Positions 52,062 through 60,719 of a stretch of DNA of 64,000 nucleotides are shown here, in pieces. Below the pieces are notes generated by a model, which was given only the letters and a program-made list of their open reading frames with translations, had not been told where the DNA came from and made no database searches. Both the position numbers and the translations under genes were made by a program. Each line of letters opens with the position of its first letter. Within the stretch, counting starts at the first letter, position 1. Origin of the DNA: Prevotella sp902465605 (GTDB lineage Bacteria > Bacteroidota > Bacteroidia > Bacteroidales > Bacteroidaceae); NCBI GenBank assembly GCA_902465605.1, contig CABQNT010000004.1:166025-230024 (forward strand). Direction: 5' to 3'.

Positions 52062-53507
52062 CTATTTAATGTTGTCAACCATGTTGAACAATCGGTTCCA
52101 ACGGATGCCACCCAGTCCCTTGCGGTCAGGGTCGGAAGACCACCAAATGAAGATGGGTTTGCCCACGATGTGATCCTCTGGTACAAATCCCCAGTAGCGG
52201 CTGTCTGCCGAATTGTGACGGTTGTCGCCCATCATCCAATAGTAATCCATTTTGAAGGTGTAGCTCTTGGCCAGTCGTCCGTTGATGTATATCTGGTTGT
52301 TCTTAATCTTCAGCTCGTTATTCTCGTACACGCGGATGGGACGTTCGTACACAGCAATGTTGTTCATGTCCAGGTTGATGCTTTTCCCCTTGGCCGGAAT
52401 CCATATCGGGCCGTAGTTGTCGCGTGTCCAATTCGTCACGGCATTCAGCGGATAAAGGTCGCCCACGGTGGCTTCGGTGTTGATGCGGATGCTCTCAACA
52501 ATGTCCTTGCGCGCCGCAAGAGCCTTTGCCGTAGCCTTGGTCAGCGGCATGCAACCACGTTGGTTCAGGCTGCCAAGGTCTTCCATGGATATGCCCAGCT
52601 CTTTCATGAGGTCGTCTGGGATATGCTGCTTCAGTTTGATGTAATAGGTATATTGTACGTTGTCAGGCTCTTTGTTGGGCTTGCCGTCCAAGTAAACGAT
52701 ACGGTTTTTGATTTGAAGCGTCTGCCCCGGCAGTCCAACGCATCGTTTCACGTAGTTTTCGCGGCGGTCGGTAGGGCGGCTGTCGATAGAGCCAAACTCC
52801 ACTGGATTGCTGGCTACATATTGTCTTCCAAGTGCATACACCTGCTCAAAGTAGTCGTGTTGTTGCTGCTTGTTCAGCGTGTTGAGGTCGATAGGCGCCC
52901 CGTTGTTCTGCTCAAAGATCTGTTGTCCGAAGCCGTACACCATGCTGTAGTATTCGGTTTGATAGGGCAATTCGGTGCAAATGGTATCCCCGGCCGGATA
53001 ATTGAACACCACGATGTCGTTGAGCTTCACGTTACCCAGACCTTTCACCCGTCGATAGTCCCAGTGCGGGAACTCGATATAGCTCTTCGTGTTGATGATG
53101 GGAAGCGTGTGTTGGGTAAGCGGCATGGTCAATGGCGTTTGCGGAATGCGAGGTCCGTAGCTCACCTTGCTCACGAAAAGATAATCTCCAGTGAGCAATG
53201 ATTTCTCTAAAGAAGACGATGGAATGACGTAATTCTGAAACACAAACAGGTTGATGAAGTACACGGCCACCAGCGCGAACACCAACGCATCTACCCAACT
53301 CATTACGAAGCGCACGGGTGCCTCGGCGTCTTTCCACCACTGCCACCGTATTTTCTTGGTGATGTACACGTCGAAGATGAAAGGAATCACCAGCAGTCCC
53401 CACCAACTTTTTACCCAATATAGAAACAAAAGATACAAGGCGAGAACCACAATAAACTTGGTCCATTGTACCTTCATATTTAGTTTTGCTTTCTGTTTAT
53501 CAATCAT
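52062..53507 (-). CDS. lepB: Signal peptidase I
   Basis: 481 residues, longer than the E. coli enzyme, as is usual in Bacteroidales. Two N-terminal membrane helices are followed by YVIPSSSLEKSLLTGD (catalytic Ser99, with Leu in place of the usual Met), YVKRCVGLPGQTLQ with the catalytic Lys, and MMGDNRHNSADSRYWG (box E). A large insert of about 200 residues lies between boxes. It cleaves Sec signal peptides at the outer face of the inner membrane. Confidence 0.95.
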   Translation of the reverse strand: MIDKQKAKLNMKVQWTKFIVVLALYLLFLYWVKSWWGLLVIPFIFDVYITKKIRWQWWKDAEAPVRFVMSWVDALVFALVAVYFINLFVFQNYVIPSSSLEKSLLTGDYLFVSKVSYGPRIPQTPLTMPLTQHTLPIINTKSYIEFPHWDYRRVKGLGNVKLNDIVVFNYPAGDTICTELPYQTEYYSMVYGFGQQIFEQNNGAPIDLNTLNKQQQHDYFEQVYALGRQYVASNPVEFGSIDSRPTDRRENYVKRCVGLPGQTLQIKNRIVYLDGKPNKEPDNVQYTYYIKLKQHIPDDLMKELGISMEDLGSLNQRGCMPLTKATAKALAARKDIVESIRINTEATVGDLYPLNAVTNWTRDNYGPIWIPAKGKSINLDMNNIAVYERPIRVYENNELKIKNNQIYINGRLAKSYTFKMDYYWMMGDNRHNSADSRYWGFVPEDHIVGKPIFIWWSSDPDRKGLGGIRWNRLFNMVDNIK

Positions 53508-53551
53508 AGTGATAACAAGATGTATGTTTAAATGTTCAAAAATAAGATTGC

Positions 53552-54307
53552 TTAGAACCTAAACAAGTCGCTCGTGGTGAGCAATCCTGTGTGTGTTGCG
53601 GTGTACTCGGCTGCCAACACTGCCCCCAAGGCAAAGCCCGTGCGATTGTGTGCATCGTGCGAAATGGTGATTTTATCGGCCTCACAGTCGTAGGTCACGG
53701 TATGAATGCCCGGCACTTCGCCACGTCGTACGCTGTCTATGGCCAGCTGGTCAGCCGCCACGTTGTCCGAACCCGACATGCTTCCGTCAGCCGCCTGCTG
53801 TACTCCTTTCACCCAACTGCGTTTTCTGCCCATTTCATCGATGATTTCTTCGGCCAGCGTTATGGCTGTTCCGGAGGGCGCATCCAGTTTATGGATATGA
53901 TGGGTTTCCTCTATTTTCACCTCATATTGTGGGAAATCATTCATAATTTTAGCCAGATAACGGTTCACGGCCGAGAAGATGGCCACGCCCAAGCTAAAGT
54001 TTGATGCCCAAAAGAGCGTTTGTCCGCCTTCGCTGCACAGTCGCTTCACATCGTCGCCATGCTCTTTCATCCATCCCGTAGACCCGCTCACCACCTTCAC
54101 ATTGTGTGCGAATGCGCGCAGATAGTTGCCGTAAGCGGCCGTTGGCGTAGTGAACTCGATGGCCACGTCGGCACTTGCAAACGCTTCACTGTCAAAATCT
54201 TCCTGGTTTTGTACGTCGATGATGCTCACGATTTCATGACCTCTGTCCTTGGCAATCTGTTCGATCATCTTTCCCATCTTGCCATATCCTATCAATGCTA
54301 TTTTCAT
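53552..54307 (-). CDS. dapB: 4-hydroxy-tetrahydrodipicolinate reductase
   Basis: 251 residues, of the short form. IALIGYGKMGKMIEQIA binds NAD(P)H, VVSGSTGWM and ETHHIHKLDAPSGTAI (catalytic His and Lys) follow. It is the second step of lysine and diaminopimelate synthesis. First gene of the operon dapB-lepB-S26-like-wbqC; it has a consensus promoter. Confidence 0.97.
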   Translation of the reverse strand: MKIALIGYGKMGKMIEQIAKDRGHEIVSIIDVQNQEDFDSEAFASADVAIEFTTPTAAYGNYLRAFAHNVKVVSGSTGWMKEHGDDVKRLCSEGGQTLFWASNFSLGVAIFSAVNRYLAKIMNDFPQYEVKIEETHHIHKLDAPSGTAITLAEEIIDEMGRKRSWVKGVQQAADGSMSGSDNVAADQLAIDSVRRGEVPGIHTVTYDCEADKITISHDAHNRTGFALGAVLAAEYTATHTGLLTTSDLFRF

Positions 54308-54329
54308 TTCGAATGCTCTTAAATGATGA

Positions 54330-54360
54330 CAAAGATACTTTAAATCGGCTGAAAATCAAA
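54330..54360 (-). promoter_or_regulatory. Promoter of the dapB operon
   Basis: On the minus strand TTTG (54360-54357), a 19-nt spacer and TATCTTTG (54337-54330). The dapB start is 23 nt downstream. Confidence 0.78.
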
Positions 54361-54996
54361 ATATTGTACTTTGTTTTTTGCTTTTATTGACGCTTGCGCT
54401 CCCTGTTTTTCTTGCCTTTGAGCGCAAGGTGTATCAGGCTTAATTTGCCCCATGGCCAGCGGTTGAAACTGCTCAGTCATGCCCATACGGGTGATGTGCA
54501 GGTGACATTTTTCTTGACAACAACCCCTTCAGGATTCTCTTATTTGCAACCAACCATGTCCTTGGCCGCAAATACGGCAAATATGCGGCGTTTTTACAAC
54601 TTGCTGGTAGTCAATGTTTTCTGTGTAATGTGCACAAATTCCCTGTCTTTTGCTATGCTCTTTGCGGTCAATAGCATTGCTTTTGGCCGCCAATAGCCAT
54701 GCTTTTGCGCTTCAATCTCATGTAGATAGCACGGTTAAGTAATGCATTTTTCGTTGAATTGGGTGGAGATGGGATGGCAAAAGCTATGTTATTGGCGACG
54801 AAAGTGATATTTCATTAACCTTTTTCACATTGCAAATGGATTTCTGATGATGCGTTTTTTCCTATTTTATCATTTTTAATTGCTCTTTTTATTGTCATTT
54901 TTTCTAACAGAACGGTTGAAAAATAGGCAGGAAAACCAACTGATAACACCAGAATCATTCAATGATTTTTCGGCAAGATAAAGTAGCCATTAAAAT
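54361..54996. repeat. Gene-free gap with extragenic repeat modules
   Basis: No gene is supported. TTTTCTTGACAAC (54509-54521) and CGCAAATACG...GCGGC (54567-54589) match the gap at 21.9 kb. The 36-nt block AGCATTGCTTTTGG...ATGCTTTTGC (54673-54708) matches 4424-4459 with three differences. The last 250 bp are A+T-rich and hold nothing recognisable before the Fur-family promoter. Confidence 0.6.
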
Positions 54997-55027
54997 TTTG
55001 AAAATACGAGAATTGTGTGTATTTTTG
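54997..55027 (+). promoter_or_regulatory. Promoter of the Fur-family regulator
   Basis: TTTG (54997-55000), a 19-nt spacer and TATTTTTG (55020-55027). The -7 element ends only 1 nt before the ATG at 55029 and 7 nt before the ATG at 55035, so the transcript would have almost no leader. Confidence 0.75.
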
Positions 55028-55034
55028 CATGAAA

Positions 55035-55463
55035 ATGGTACATGAAGATTATTACATACAAAAGTTAACCCATCGGGAAATCAAACCAACAGCCTCCCGA
55101 CTGCTCATTCTTCGCGAGATGATGCGTGGCGATGAGGCCGTATCGTTGCCCGATTTGGAACGTTATCTGCCCACTGTTGACAAGTCTACCATATCGCGAA
55201 CCTTGTCTTTATTTCTGCTTCATCGCCTGATTCATGCCATTGATGATGGCTCGGGCGCATTGAAGTACGCCGTTTGTGACGACGATTGCGACTGTTCGAT
55301 TGACGAAGAGCATACGCATTTTTACTGCGAAAACTGCCATCGCACGTTCTGTCTCAAGCACATTGCCGTTCCGGTGGTCCCGCTTCCGGAGGGATTCACC
55401 ATGCATAGCATCAATTATGTGCTGAAAGGCTTGTGCCCAGAGTGTACCGAAAAACTGAAATAA
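55035..55463 (+). CDS. Fur-family metal-responsive transcriptional regulator
   Basis: About 142 residues. The N-terminal winged helix has IKPTASRLLILREMM and a DNA-recognition helix TVDKSTISRTLSLF. The C-terminal part has HTHFYCENCHRTFCLKHIAVP and LCPECTEKLK, with CxxC pairs for structural zinc. Fur, Zur and PerR cannot be told apart here. Start choice: 55017 (GTG) lies inside the promoter and 55029 is 1 nt after the -7 element, so 55035 (MVHEDYY) at the expected transcript start is preferred; the mRNA is probably leaderless. Confidence 0.88.
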   Translation: MVHEDYYIQKLTHREIKPTASRLLILREMMRGDEAVSLPDLERYLPTVDKSTISRTLSLFLLHRLIHAIDDGSGALKYAVCDDDCDCSIDEEHTHFYCENCHRTFCLKHIAVPVVPLPEGFTMHSINYVLKGLCPECTEKLK

Positions 55464-55712
55464 CACGATGGCCGACGGACGAACTACGCACATGAGAGAA
55501 TCCGCTTGACGTTGACGGCGGTTACTAAACAAAGACGCGTTAAGTTAGGTGCAATCCCGTTTGATGGTTATAAACGCAAGGACAGACAGCCCTCAGTACA
55601 GGTGTTTGCACCCATGTGCATCAGGTGTTCTTGGTTCATGTGGATTGTGTCAGCCGTGTTTGTAGGTGATTGTTTTACAATAGATGATGGTATTGGTTAA
55701 TTTAAACATCTT

Positions 55713-56678
55713 ATGAGTATCATTAGATTTATCAAAAACTGGACGTTGCCCATATCAATGGTGATAGGAGTGACAGCCTATTCTGTCTTTGCTTTCACCC
55801 CTTCTTTGGATAAGGCCGCATGCTTGTTTGCGCCTTTCTTTGACACCATTCTGCCTTTGTTCATGTTTTTAATCTTGTTTGTGACCTTTTGTAAGGTTAA
55901 TTTCAGGCGTTTAATTCCAGTCAAGTGGCATCTTTGGGTGAGTTTTTTTCAAGTGTTATTCGTCTTTGTCATCATTGCCATCATCCTGTCTTTTCGCCTT
56001 AAGGGCAACAGTCTCATACTGATGGAAGCACTACTCACCTGCATTATCGGCCCATGTGCGTCAGCTGCAGCGGTGGTTACGCAGAAATTGGGTGGCAATC
56101 TCGAGGAGATGACCACCTACACCTTCTTGTCTAACTTTATCACCGCTTTGCTCATTCCCATTTGTTTCCCACTAATTGAAAAAACAAGTGGCATTACTTT
56201 TATGGGCGCATTCTTGAAAATACTCAATCAAGTGTGTCTTGTCTTGGTCGTTCCGATGGGGTTAGCTTATGTCGTTAAGCACTATTTTCATCGGTTTCAT
56301 CGGTGGGTTGTGGGGGTAAAAGACCTTTCTTATTATCTTTGGGGATGTTCTTTGATGATTGTGACGGGCACTACAATGAAGAATATTGTGCATGCAGAAA
56401 CGACCGTCCCTTTTCTCTTGCTCATCGCTTTGCTGGGCTTGCTGCTCTGTGTGATACAGTTTTCCGTGGGACGTTTCATCGGTCACTATTTCAATGCCAC
56501 CGTCAATGCCGGTCAAGCATTGGGTCAAAAGAATACAGCTTTTGCCATCTGGATAGCCTACTCCTACCTCAATCCCATCTCATCCGTTGGCCCTGGTTGT
56601 TATATCCTATGGCAGAACATCATCAATAGCGTTGAAATCTGGATGTATCGGAAGCGGGGGTTGGAACGATCAGCATAG
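55713..56678 (+). CDS. BASS-family (bile acid:sodium symporter-like) membrane transporter
   Basis: 321 residues with about ten membrane helices. FFDTILPLFMFLILFVTF, IIGPCASAAAVVTQKLGG and NATVNAGQALGQKNTAFAIWIAY correspond to the helix-breaking crossover regions that bind sodium in this fold. The substrate is unknown; relatives move bile acids, organic anions or pantothenate-like acids. The 249-bp space before it has no promoter I could define. Confidence 0.82.
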   Translation: MSIIRFIKNWTLPISMVIGVTAYSVFAFTPSLDKAACLFAPFFDTILPLFMFLILFVTFCKVNFRRLIPVKWHLWVSFFQVLFVFVIIAIILSFRLKGNSLILMEALLTCIIGPCASAAAVVTQKLGGNLEEMTTYTFLSNFITALLIPICFPLIEKTSGITFMGAFLKILNQVCLVLVVPMGLAYVVKHYFHRFHRWVVGVKDLSYYLWGCSLMIVTGTTMKNIVHAETTVPFLLLIALLGLLLCVIQFSVGRFIGHYFNATVNAGQALGQKNTAFAIWIAYSYLNPISSVGPGCYILWQNIINSVEIWMYRKRGLERSA

Positions 56679-56685
56679 CTGAAAT

Positions 56686-56708
56686 CGAGTTGCCAGCTCG
56701 CTTTTTTT
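56686..56708 (+). terminator. Intrinsic terminator of the BASS transporter gene
   Basis: CGAGT (56686-56690) pairs with GCTCG (56696-56700), followed by CTTTTTTT. The stem is short but the T-run is good, and it lies 8 bp after the stop codon. Confidence 0.55.
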
Positions 56709-56752
56709 ACAGGAAGTTATGTGTGTTTTTACTGGAAGTTACATGTGTTTTC
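56709..56752. repeat. Two tandem 22-bp repeats
   Basis: Copy 1 (56709-56730) is ACAGGAAGTTATGTGTGTTT plus TT; copy 2 (56731-56752) is ACTGGAAGTTACATGTGTTT plus TC. 18 of 22 positions are equal. They lie between convergent genes, after the BASS terminator. Confidence 0.85.
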
Positions 56753-56828
56753 ACACCTTCCCGTTTGTTTTGGTGATAGAAAAGAAAGTAAATTGGTCTG
56801 AAAGTAGGGCAAGATAAGGCTCTTCCGC

Positions 56829-57404
56829 TTAGTGTATGGTCAACAAACCGAATGGACCAGACGTGGAAGCAACATAGCGAGTCAGGTAATTTTTCTCACC
56901 TCGAGAACCCTTAATGATATTCCCTCCCGTGTTCATATTGTATTCACGGTGACAATTGTTACACGTTGCAATACCGCTGGATGACAGGGTTAGAGGATAA
57001 TTTCTGCGTGGTATCGTGAGCCAGTCGAAGCAATTGGGGCATTGGTTGTCGTAAGCATAGAAGACGGGAGGATAGTCTAAGTTGCCAAAGCCAACGATCA
57101 CGCCATTGTTATAACCAAAGGTGAGAGCCGTTCTTTGGTCTCTCGAGTTGAAAATGGACATGCTTTGGCTGCCTCGGTTGTTTTTGAAAGCGAAATAAGT
57201 TGCACCACCTTTCATGGTTTGTTGTACCAAACAAAACACGCCAGGTGACGTGGCGTTCATCGCACTGGCCAGCGTTGCATCGTTGTGTTCTTGATTGTTG
57301 ATTGCCACGAAGCACCGAACAGAACTGTATTGGTTCTGATTTTCTCCGCACGATGACAGCAATAAGGGCAGGAAAAGAAATAGGAATGTTCCTTTTCTTT
57401 TCAT
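56829..57404 (-). CDS. Lipoprotein with a four-cysteine (Rieske- or zinc-ribbon-like) C-terminal part
   Basis: About 191 residues. The start at 57404 (MKRKGTFLFLFLPLLLSSCGE) gives a clean lipoprotein signal; 57464 adds a basic lead. Residues about 30-120 form a beta-rich domain. CPNCFDW and, 30 or so residues on, CNNCHREYNMNTGG give two CxxC pairs that could bind zinc, or iron if one Cys-His pair serves as in Rieske proteins. I do not know this family by function. Last gene of the pyrE group. Confidence 0.7.
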   Translation of the reverse strand: MKRKGTFLFLFLPLLLSSCGENQNQYSSVRCFVAINNQEHNDATLASAMNATSPGVFCLVQQTMKGGATYFAFKNNRGSQSMSIFNSRDQRTALTFGYNNGVIVGFGNLDYPPVFYAYDNQCPNCFDWLTIPRRNYPLTLSSSGIATCNNCHREYNMNTGGNIIKGSRGEKNYLTRYVASTSGPFGLLTIH

Positions 57405-57456
57405 TTTATGGATGCGTTTCAGACACCTCATCCCATCTCTTTTCCTGCTTTTAACC

Positions 57457-57870
57457 TTATTCATATTGTATCATTTGCAAGGCATCTGCCACCTTTTCGA
57501 TACCTTCTTGCAACGGTTTTTTCACCATAGCCTTGATGAAAGGGTTCACTTCGGCCTTCATCGTTAGCTTCATCTTGCTCGAATGGTCGGTCACAGGCAA
57601 TATTTGTATCCATAAATTGACAGGGATTGGACTCTTTTTCGTCTCGAACTTGATACACTTTGGTTCGTCTCTTTCGATGATGTTTAGTTGTACATCGCCC
57701 ATTGGAGAATGGATGGAGATAGAATCAGCGTCGAAGGTTAGGTCCTTAATCTTGTCTTCTGGTATTTTGTCGCGTACCTTCTCGATGTTTGTTAGGTCGC
57801 TCAGCATGTTGTAAACAGACTGCTGTGAGTAAGGAATCTCGCGTACGGAACTTTCAAATTTGCTTGACAT
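57457..57870 (-). CDS. SRPBCC (START/Bet v1-like) small-molecule-binding protein
   Basis: About 137 residues. The start at 57870 (MSSKFESSVREI) was chosen over 57963, which overlaps pyrE and adds a non-family lead. The pattern of beta strands ending in a long helix (FIKAMVKKPLQEGIEKVADALQ) fits the SRPBCC fold, which makes a deep hydrophobic pocket. Ligand unknown. It sits 37 bp after pyrE, as in other Bacteroidales. Confidence 0.82.
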   Translation of the reverse strand: MSSKFESSVREIPYSQQSVYNMLSDLTNIEKVRDKIPEDKIKDLTFDADSISIHSPMGDVQLNIIERDEPKCIKFETKKSPIPVNLWIQILPVTDHSSKMKLTMKAEVNPFIKAMVKKPLQEGIEKVADALQMIQYE

Positions 57871-57907
57871 AATTTTATAGTCTGAATGATTTTTACTAAA
57901 CGGGGAA

Positions 57908-58546
57908 TTACTTTCGCCAGCCTGATGGGTTCTTTCGCCATTCGTTGAGCAACTCGATGTCACTTTCTTGGATATATCCCGTAGCCAGTGCCTCAGCCAC
58001 TACATGATCATAGTCGGTCAGGGTAACCAACTTGACGTTGGCATCTGTGAACGCTTGTGAGGCGAGAGGAAACCCGTAAGTGTAAGAGGCAACCATGCCA
58101 ACAACGTCTCCTCCGGCTTTTCGAATGGCCTCTACCGCCTTCAAAGAGCTGCCTCCGGTAGAGATAAGGTCTTCGATAACCACTACCTTAGCACCCTCTT
58201 TCATCTCACCTTCGATTAGGTTTTCCAGTCCGTGGTCCTTTGGTTTGCTTCTTACATATATCAAAGGCATGTTCAAGACATCAGCGATGAGGGCGGCTTG
58301 TGGGATGCCTGCCGTCGCCACACCTGCGATGACATCAGCCTCGGGGAAGTGTTTCAAGATGGCGTGCACCATCCCTACCTTCACAAAGGTGCGTATGTCG
58401 GGGTAAGAAAGCGTTTTTCTGTTGTCGCAATAAAAAGGCGATTTCCAGCCTGAAGCCCACGTGAAAGGCTCGTTGGGCTGTAGCTTAATGGCTTTGATGT
58501 GTAATAATTTGGATGCAAAATCTCTTTTTAATGTGTTATTTTCCAT
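57908..58546 (-). CDS. pyrE: Orotate phosphoribosyltransferase
   Basis: 212 residues. FTWASGWKSPFYCDNR (substrate loop), VRSKPKDHGLENLIEG (flexible loop with catalytic Lys) and VVVIEDLISTGGSSLKA (PRPP-binding motif) are all present. It makes orotidine 5'-phosphate in pyrimidine synthesis. It has a consensus promoter and heads a three-gene unit. Confidence 0.97.
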   Translation of the reverse strand: MENNTLKRDFASKLLHIKAIKLQPNEPFTWASGWKSPFYCDNRKTLSYPDIRTFVKVGMVHAILKHFPEADVIAGVATAGIPQAALIADVLNMPLIYVRSKPKDHGLENLIEGEMKEGAKVVVIEDLISTGGSSLKAVEAIRKAGGDVVGMVASYTYGFPLASQAFTDANVKLVTLTDYDHVVAEALATGYIQESDIELLNEWRKNPSGWRK

Positions 58547-58571
58547 ATCGTAAGTTGTTGAGTATATATTG

Positions 58572-58602
58572 CAAAGATAGTTGAAATCTCCTATATTTCA
58601 AA
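58572..58602 (-). promoter_or_regulatory. Promoter of pyrE
   Basis: On the minus strand TTTG (58602-58599), a 19-nt spacer and TATCTTTG (58579-58572). The pyrE start is 26 nt downstream. Confidence 0.78.
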
Positions 58603-58638
58603 GGGATGAGTGGCTTTTTTGGTGCCATTCGTTCAGTT

Positions 58639-59334
58639 CTATCCTTTTGCCCAACCCAAAGAAAGCACGCTGACGTGTACCCTTCCGTCCCGCTGTAGCG
58701 CCTTTCCGCAGGCGCAGATGGTGGCTCCGGTGGTCACGATGTCATCGATGATCAGCACATGTTTGCCCACCAACCCCGCGTTTTCGGCCAGTTGAAAGGC
58801 GTCTTCCACATTCTCCGTGCGAGCCAACCGATTCTTATGTGTCTGGCTGTCCTTAAACTTCACACGTTTTAGTGCATGCTTCATGATGGGTACACCGCAC
58901 ACCTGGCTTACCCCCTTGGCGATTTCAAGACTTTGGTTGTATCCCCTTTGACGCTCACGGCCTTTCGTCAGCGGAACGGGCACGATGCAATCGATGCCTT
59001 TGAAGAATCCTTTAGCCTGAAATTCCTCAGCGGTTAAGCATCCTAATTGTTCGCCAATCTCTGGATGGTCGCCATATTTCAGGGCGTAAATCATGCGACT
59101 TGCCTCCGATCGAGCCTGATAGAAGAACAATGCTGCCGCTCGTTCGATGGGGATGCGAGCCCAGAACATTTGGGCCATCTCGTTGTCGTAGGCGTCGTCT
59201 TCGTAGTGAGTACGAGGCAAATGTAGGTTGCACGAGGCGCACAACACCTGTTCGCCTTCGGTCAATCTCCGCCTGCATTCCACACAGGTGCGGGGAGATA
59301 TCAAATCAAGGAGTCTGCTGATAAAACTAATCAT
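58639..59334 (-). CDS. comF: ComF-family phosphoribosyltransferase-like protein
   Basis: 231 residues. An N-terminal zinc finger CVECRRRLTEGEQVLCASC is followed by a PRTase fold with IVPVPLTKGRERQRGYNQS and HVLIIDDIVTTGATICA. ComF proteins are needed for DNA uptake during transformation in some bacteria, and their exact reaction is unknown. It overlaps recX by 8 bp and is last of prmC-recX-comF. With comM and dprA it is the third competence-type gene here. Confidence 0.93.
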   Translation of the reverse strand: MISFISRLLDLISPRTCVECRRRLTEGEQVLCASCNLHLPRTHYEDDAYDNEMAQMFWARIPIERAAALFFYQARSEASRMIYALKYGDHPEIGEQLGCLTAEEFQAKGFFKGIDCIVPVPLTKGRERQRGYNQSLEIAKGVSQVCGVPIMKHALKRVKFKDSQTHKNRLARTENVEDAFQLAENAGLVGKHVLIIDDIVTTGATICACGKALQRDGRVHVSVLSLGWAKG

Positions 59335-59830
59335 CCATCCAATCGTCAGCTTGGTCGATACATTGTTTAATCTGTTCTATGTCAAATCCCCTGCTCATGG
59401 CAAAGCGGATGAGCTTCATGCTGCGCTCATAGTCATTACGTCCCGTTACGGTTTTCCACTTTCGATGGATGAGTGGCCGCAGAATGGCGATGTAGTCTTC
59501 GTCCGGAACCTCATCGAGAACCCTGTTTGACACATCCTTCGATACCCCTTTCTGATACAAGGCTTGCTCTATTTTACGGCGTCCCCACTGGTTGTAAGTC
59601 ATCTTGTCGTTGACAAAAGCCCGAGTGTAGCGTTCGTCATCAACGTATTTCCCAGCAATCAGTCGATCCATGATGCGCTCTTGAACCGTGCTGTCCAAGC
59701 CCCAAAGGTTCATCTTCCGAACCATCTCTCCGCTGCAGTGTTCCGCCTTGGCACAAAGGGCAGACAGCTTGTTCCAGGCCTCTTTTTCGGTTATTTCTTT
59801 CTTTTCGTTCATCATCAGCAATGTTTTCAT
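59327..59830 (-). CDS. recX: RecX-family regulator of RecA
   Basis: About 167 residues. Three-helix repeats are visible: EKEAWNKLSALCAKAEHCS, YVDDERYTRAFVNDKMTYNQWGRRKIEQAL and DYERSMKLIRFAMSRGFDIEQI. RecX binds in the RecA filament groove and limits its activity. The ATG at 59830 overlaps the prmC stop by 4 bp (ATGA), which supports it over 59848. Confidence 0.92.
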   Translation of the reverse strand: MKTLLMMNEKKEITEKEAWNKLSALCAKAEHCSGEMVRKMNLWGLDSTVQERIMDRLIAGKYVDDERYTRAFVNDKMTYNQWGRRKIEQALYQKGVSKDVSNRVLDEVPDEDYIAILRPLIHRKWKTVTGRNDYERSMKLIRFAMSRGFDIEQIKQCIDQADDWMDD

Positions 59831-60690
59831 GACTTTTCGGTTTGACAAGGGCGGGTCGCTCTGGCCATTCTGTCCTTGCCAAAAGCGTCTTTTCGGATTT
59901 CAATATCGATGAAACCTACGTTTTTGAGCATTTCTTCCAGTTCGTTAGTGTATAGCGGATTGATTTCAAAATACAGCTTTCCGCCGGGTTTGAGCGCTTC
60001 GATGGCATAATTGGCGATGGCTTTGTAGAACAGCAGCGGGTCACTTTGTGGAACAAACAGAGCCGTGGACGGCTCGAATTTCAGCACGTTTTGTGCCATT
60101 TCTGCTGCTTCAGAAGGACAGATGTAGGGTGGGTTTGATACAATAATGTCCCATTTCATCGAGTCTTTTGGTGCCGCTAAGGCATCCTGAAGCGCAAAAC
60201 TAACAGGTGCCTTCCATGCCTTTGCGTTTTCGCTCGCTATCCGCATCGCATTCTGAGAGATGTCCCACGCCGACACAGTCGCACCTTGAATGTCCAAACT
60301 AAGCGTCACTGCAAGGCATCCCGAGCCTGTTCCGATGTCCAAAATCGTGATGGACTGCCCGTCAGCTGGTGTTTGTTCGCTGACTATCCAGGTGCAAAGT
60401 TCCTCCGTTTCGGGGCGTGGAATCAGCACACCCGGTGCTACTTTGAATCGGCGACCTGCAAACTCAGCTTCACCTAATACATATTGTACGGGTTCTGATT
60501 GCAGTAACCGCTGCATGATTTTCTCAAAAGAACGACCTTCTTCTGCCGATAAATCGTTAACTTTGCCACACAGAATATCGGTGAGTGTCAATCCATAACG
60601 CACCTCCAATACCGTTCTGACCACTGCTTTTGCTTCGGTTTCATCGTATAGGGGGGTGAGTTGTTCCCAAAGTTCCCGATAATTTTTCAT
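59827..60690 (-). CDS. prmC: Release-factor glutamine N5-methyltransferase
   Basis: 287 residues. VLIPRPETEELCTWI, ILDIGTGSGCLAVTL (SAM-binding) and DIIVSNPPYICPSE (catalytic NPPY) are present. It methylates the GGQ glutamine of peptide release factors. A -7-like element TATATTTG (60703-60696) lies 5 nt before the ATG, but the -33 element is weak, so a leaderless transcript is possible but not firm. It is divergent from ribD by 29 bp. Confidence 0.96.
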   Translation of the reverse strand: MKNYRELWEQLTPLYDETEAKAVVRTVLEVRYGLTLTDILCGKVNDLSAEEGRSFEKIMQRLLQSEPVQYVLGEAEFAGRRFKVAPGVLIPRPETEELCTWIVSEQTPADGQSITILDIGTGSGCLAVTLSLDIQGATVSAWDISQNAMRIASENAKAWKAPVSFALQDALAAPKDSMKWDIIVSNPPYICPSEAAEMAQNVLKFEPSTALFVPQSDPLLFYKAIANYAIEALKPGGKLYFEINPLYTNELEEMLKNVGFIDIEIRKDAFGKDRMARATRPCQTEKS

Positions 60691-60719
60691 GGCAACAAAT
60701 ATACTAAAAAAATAAGAAC

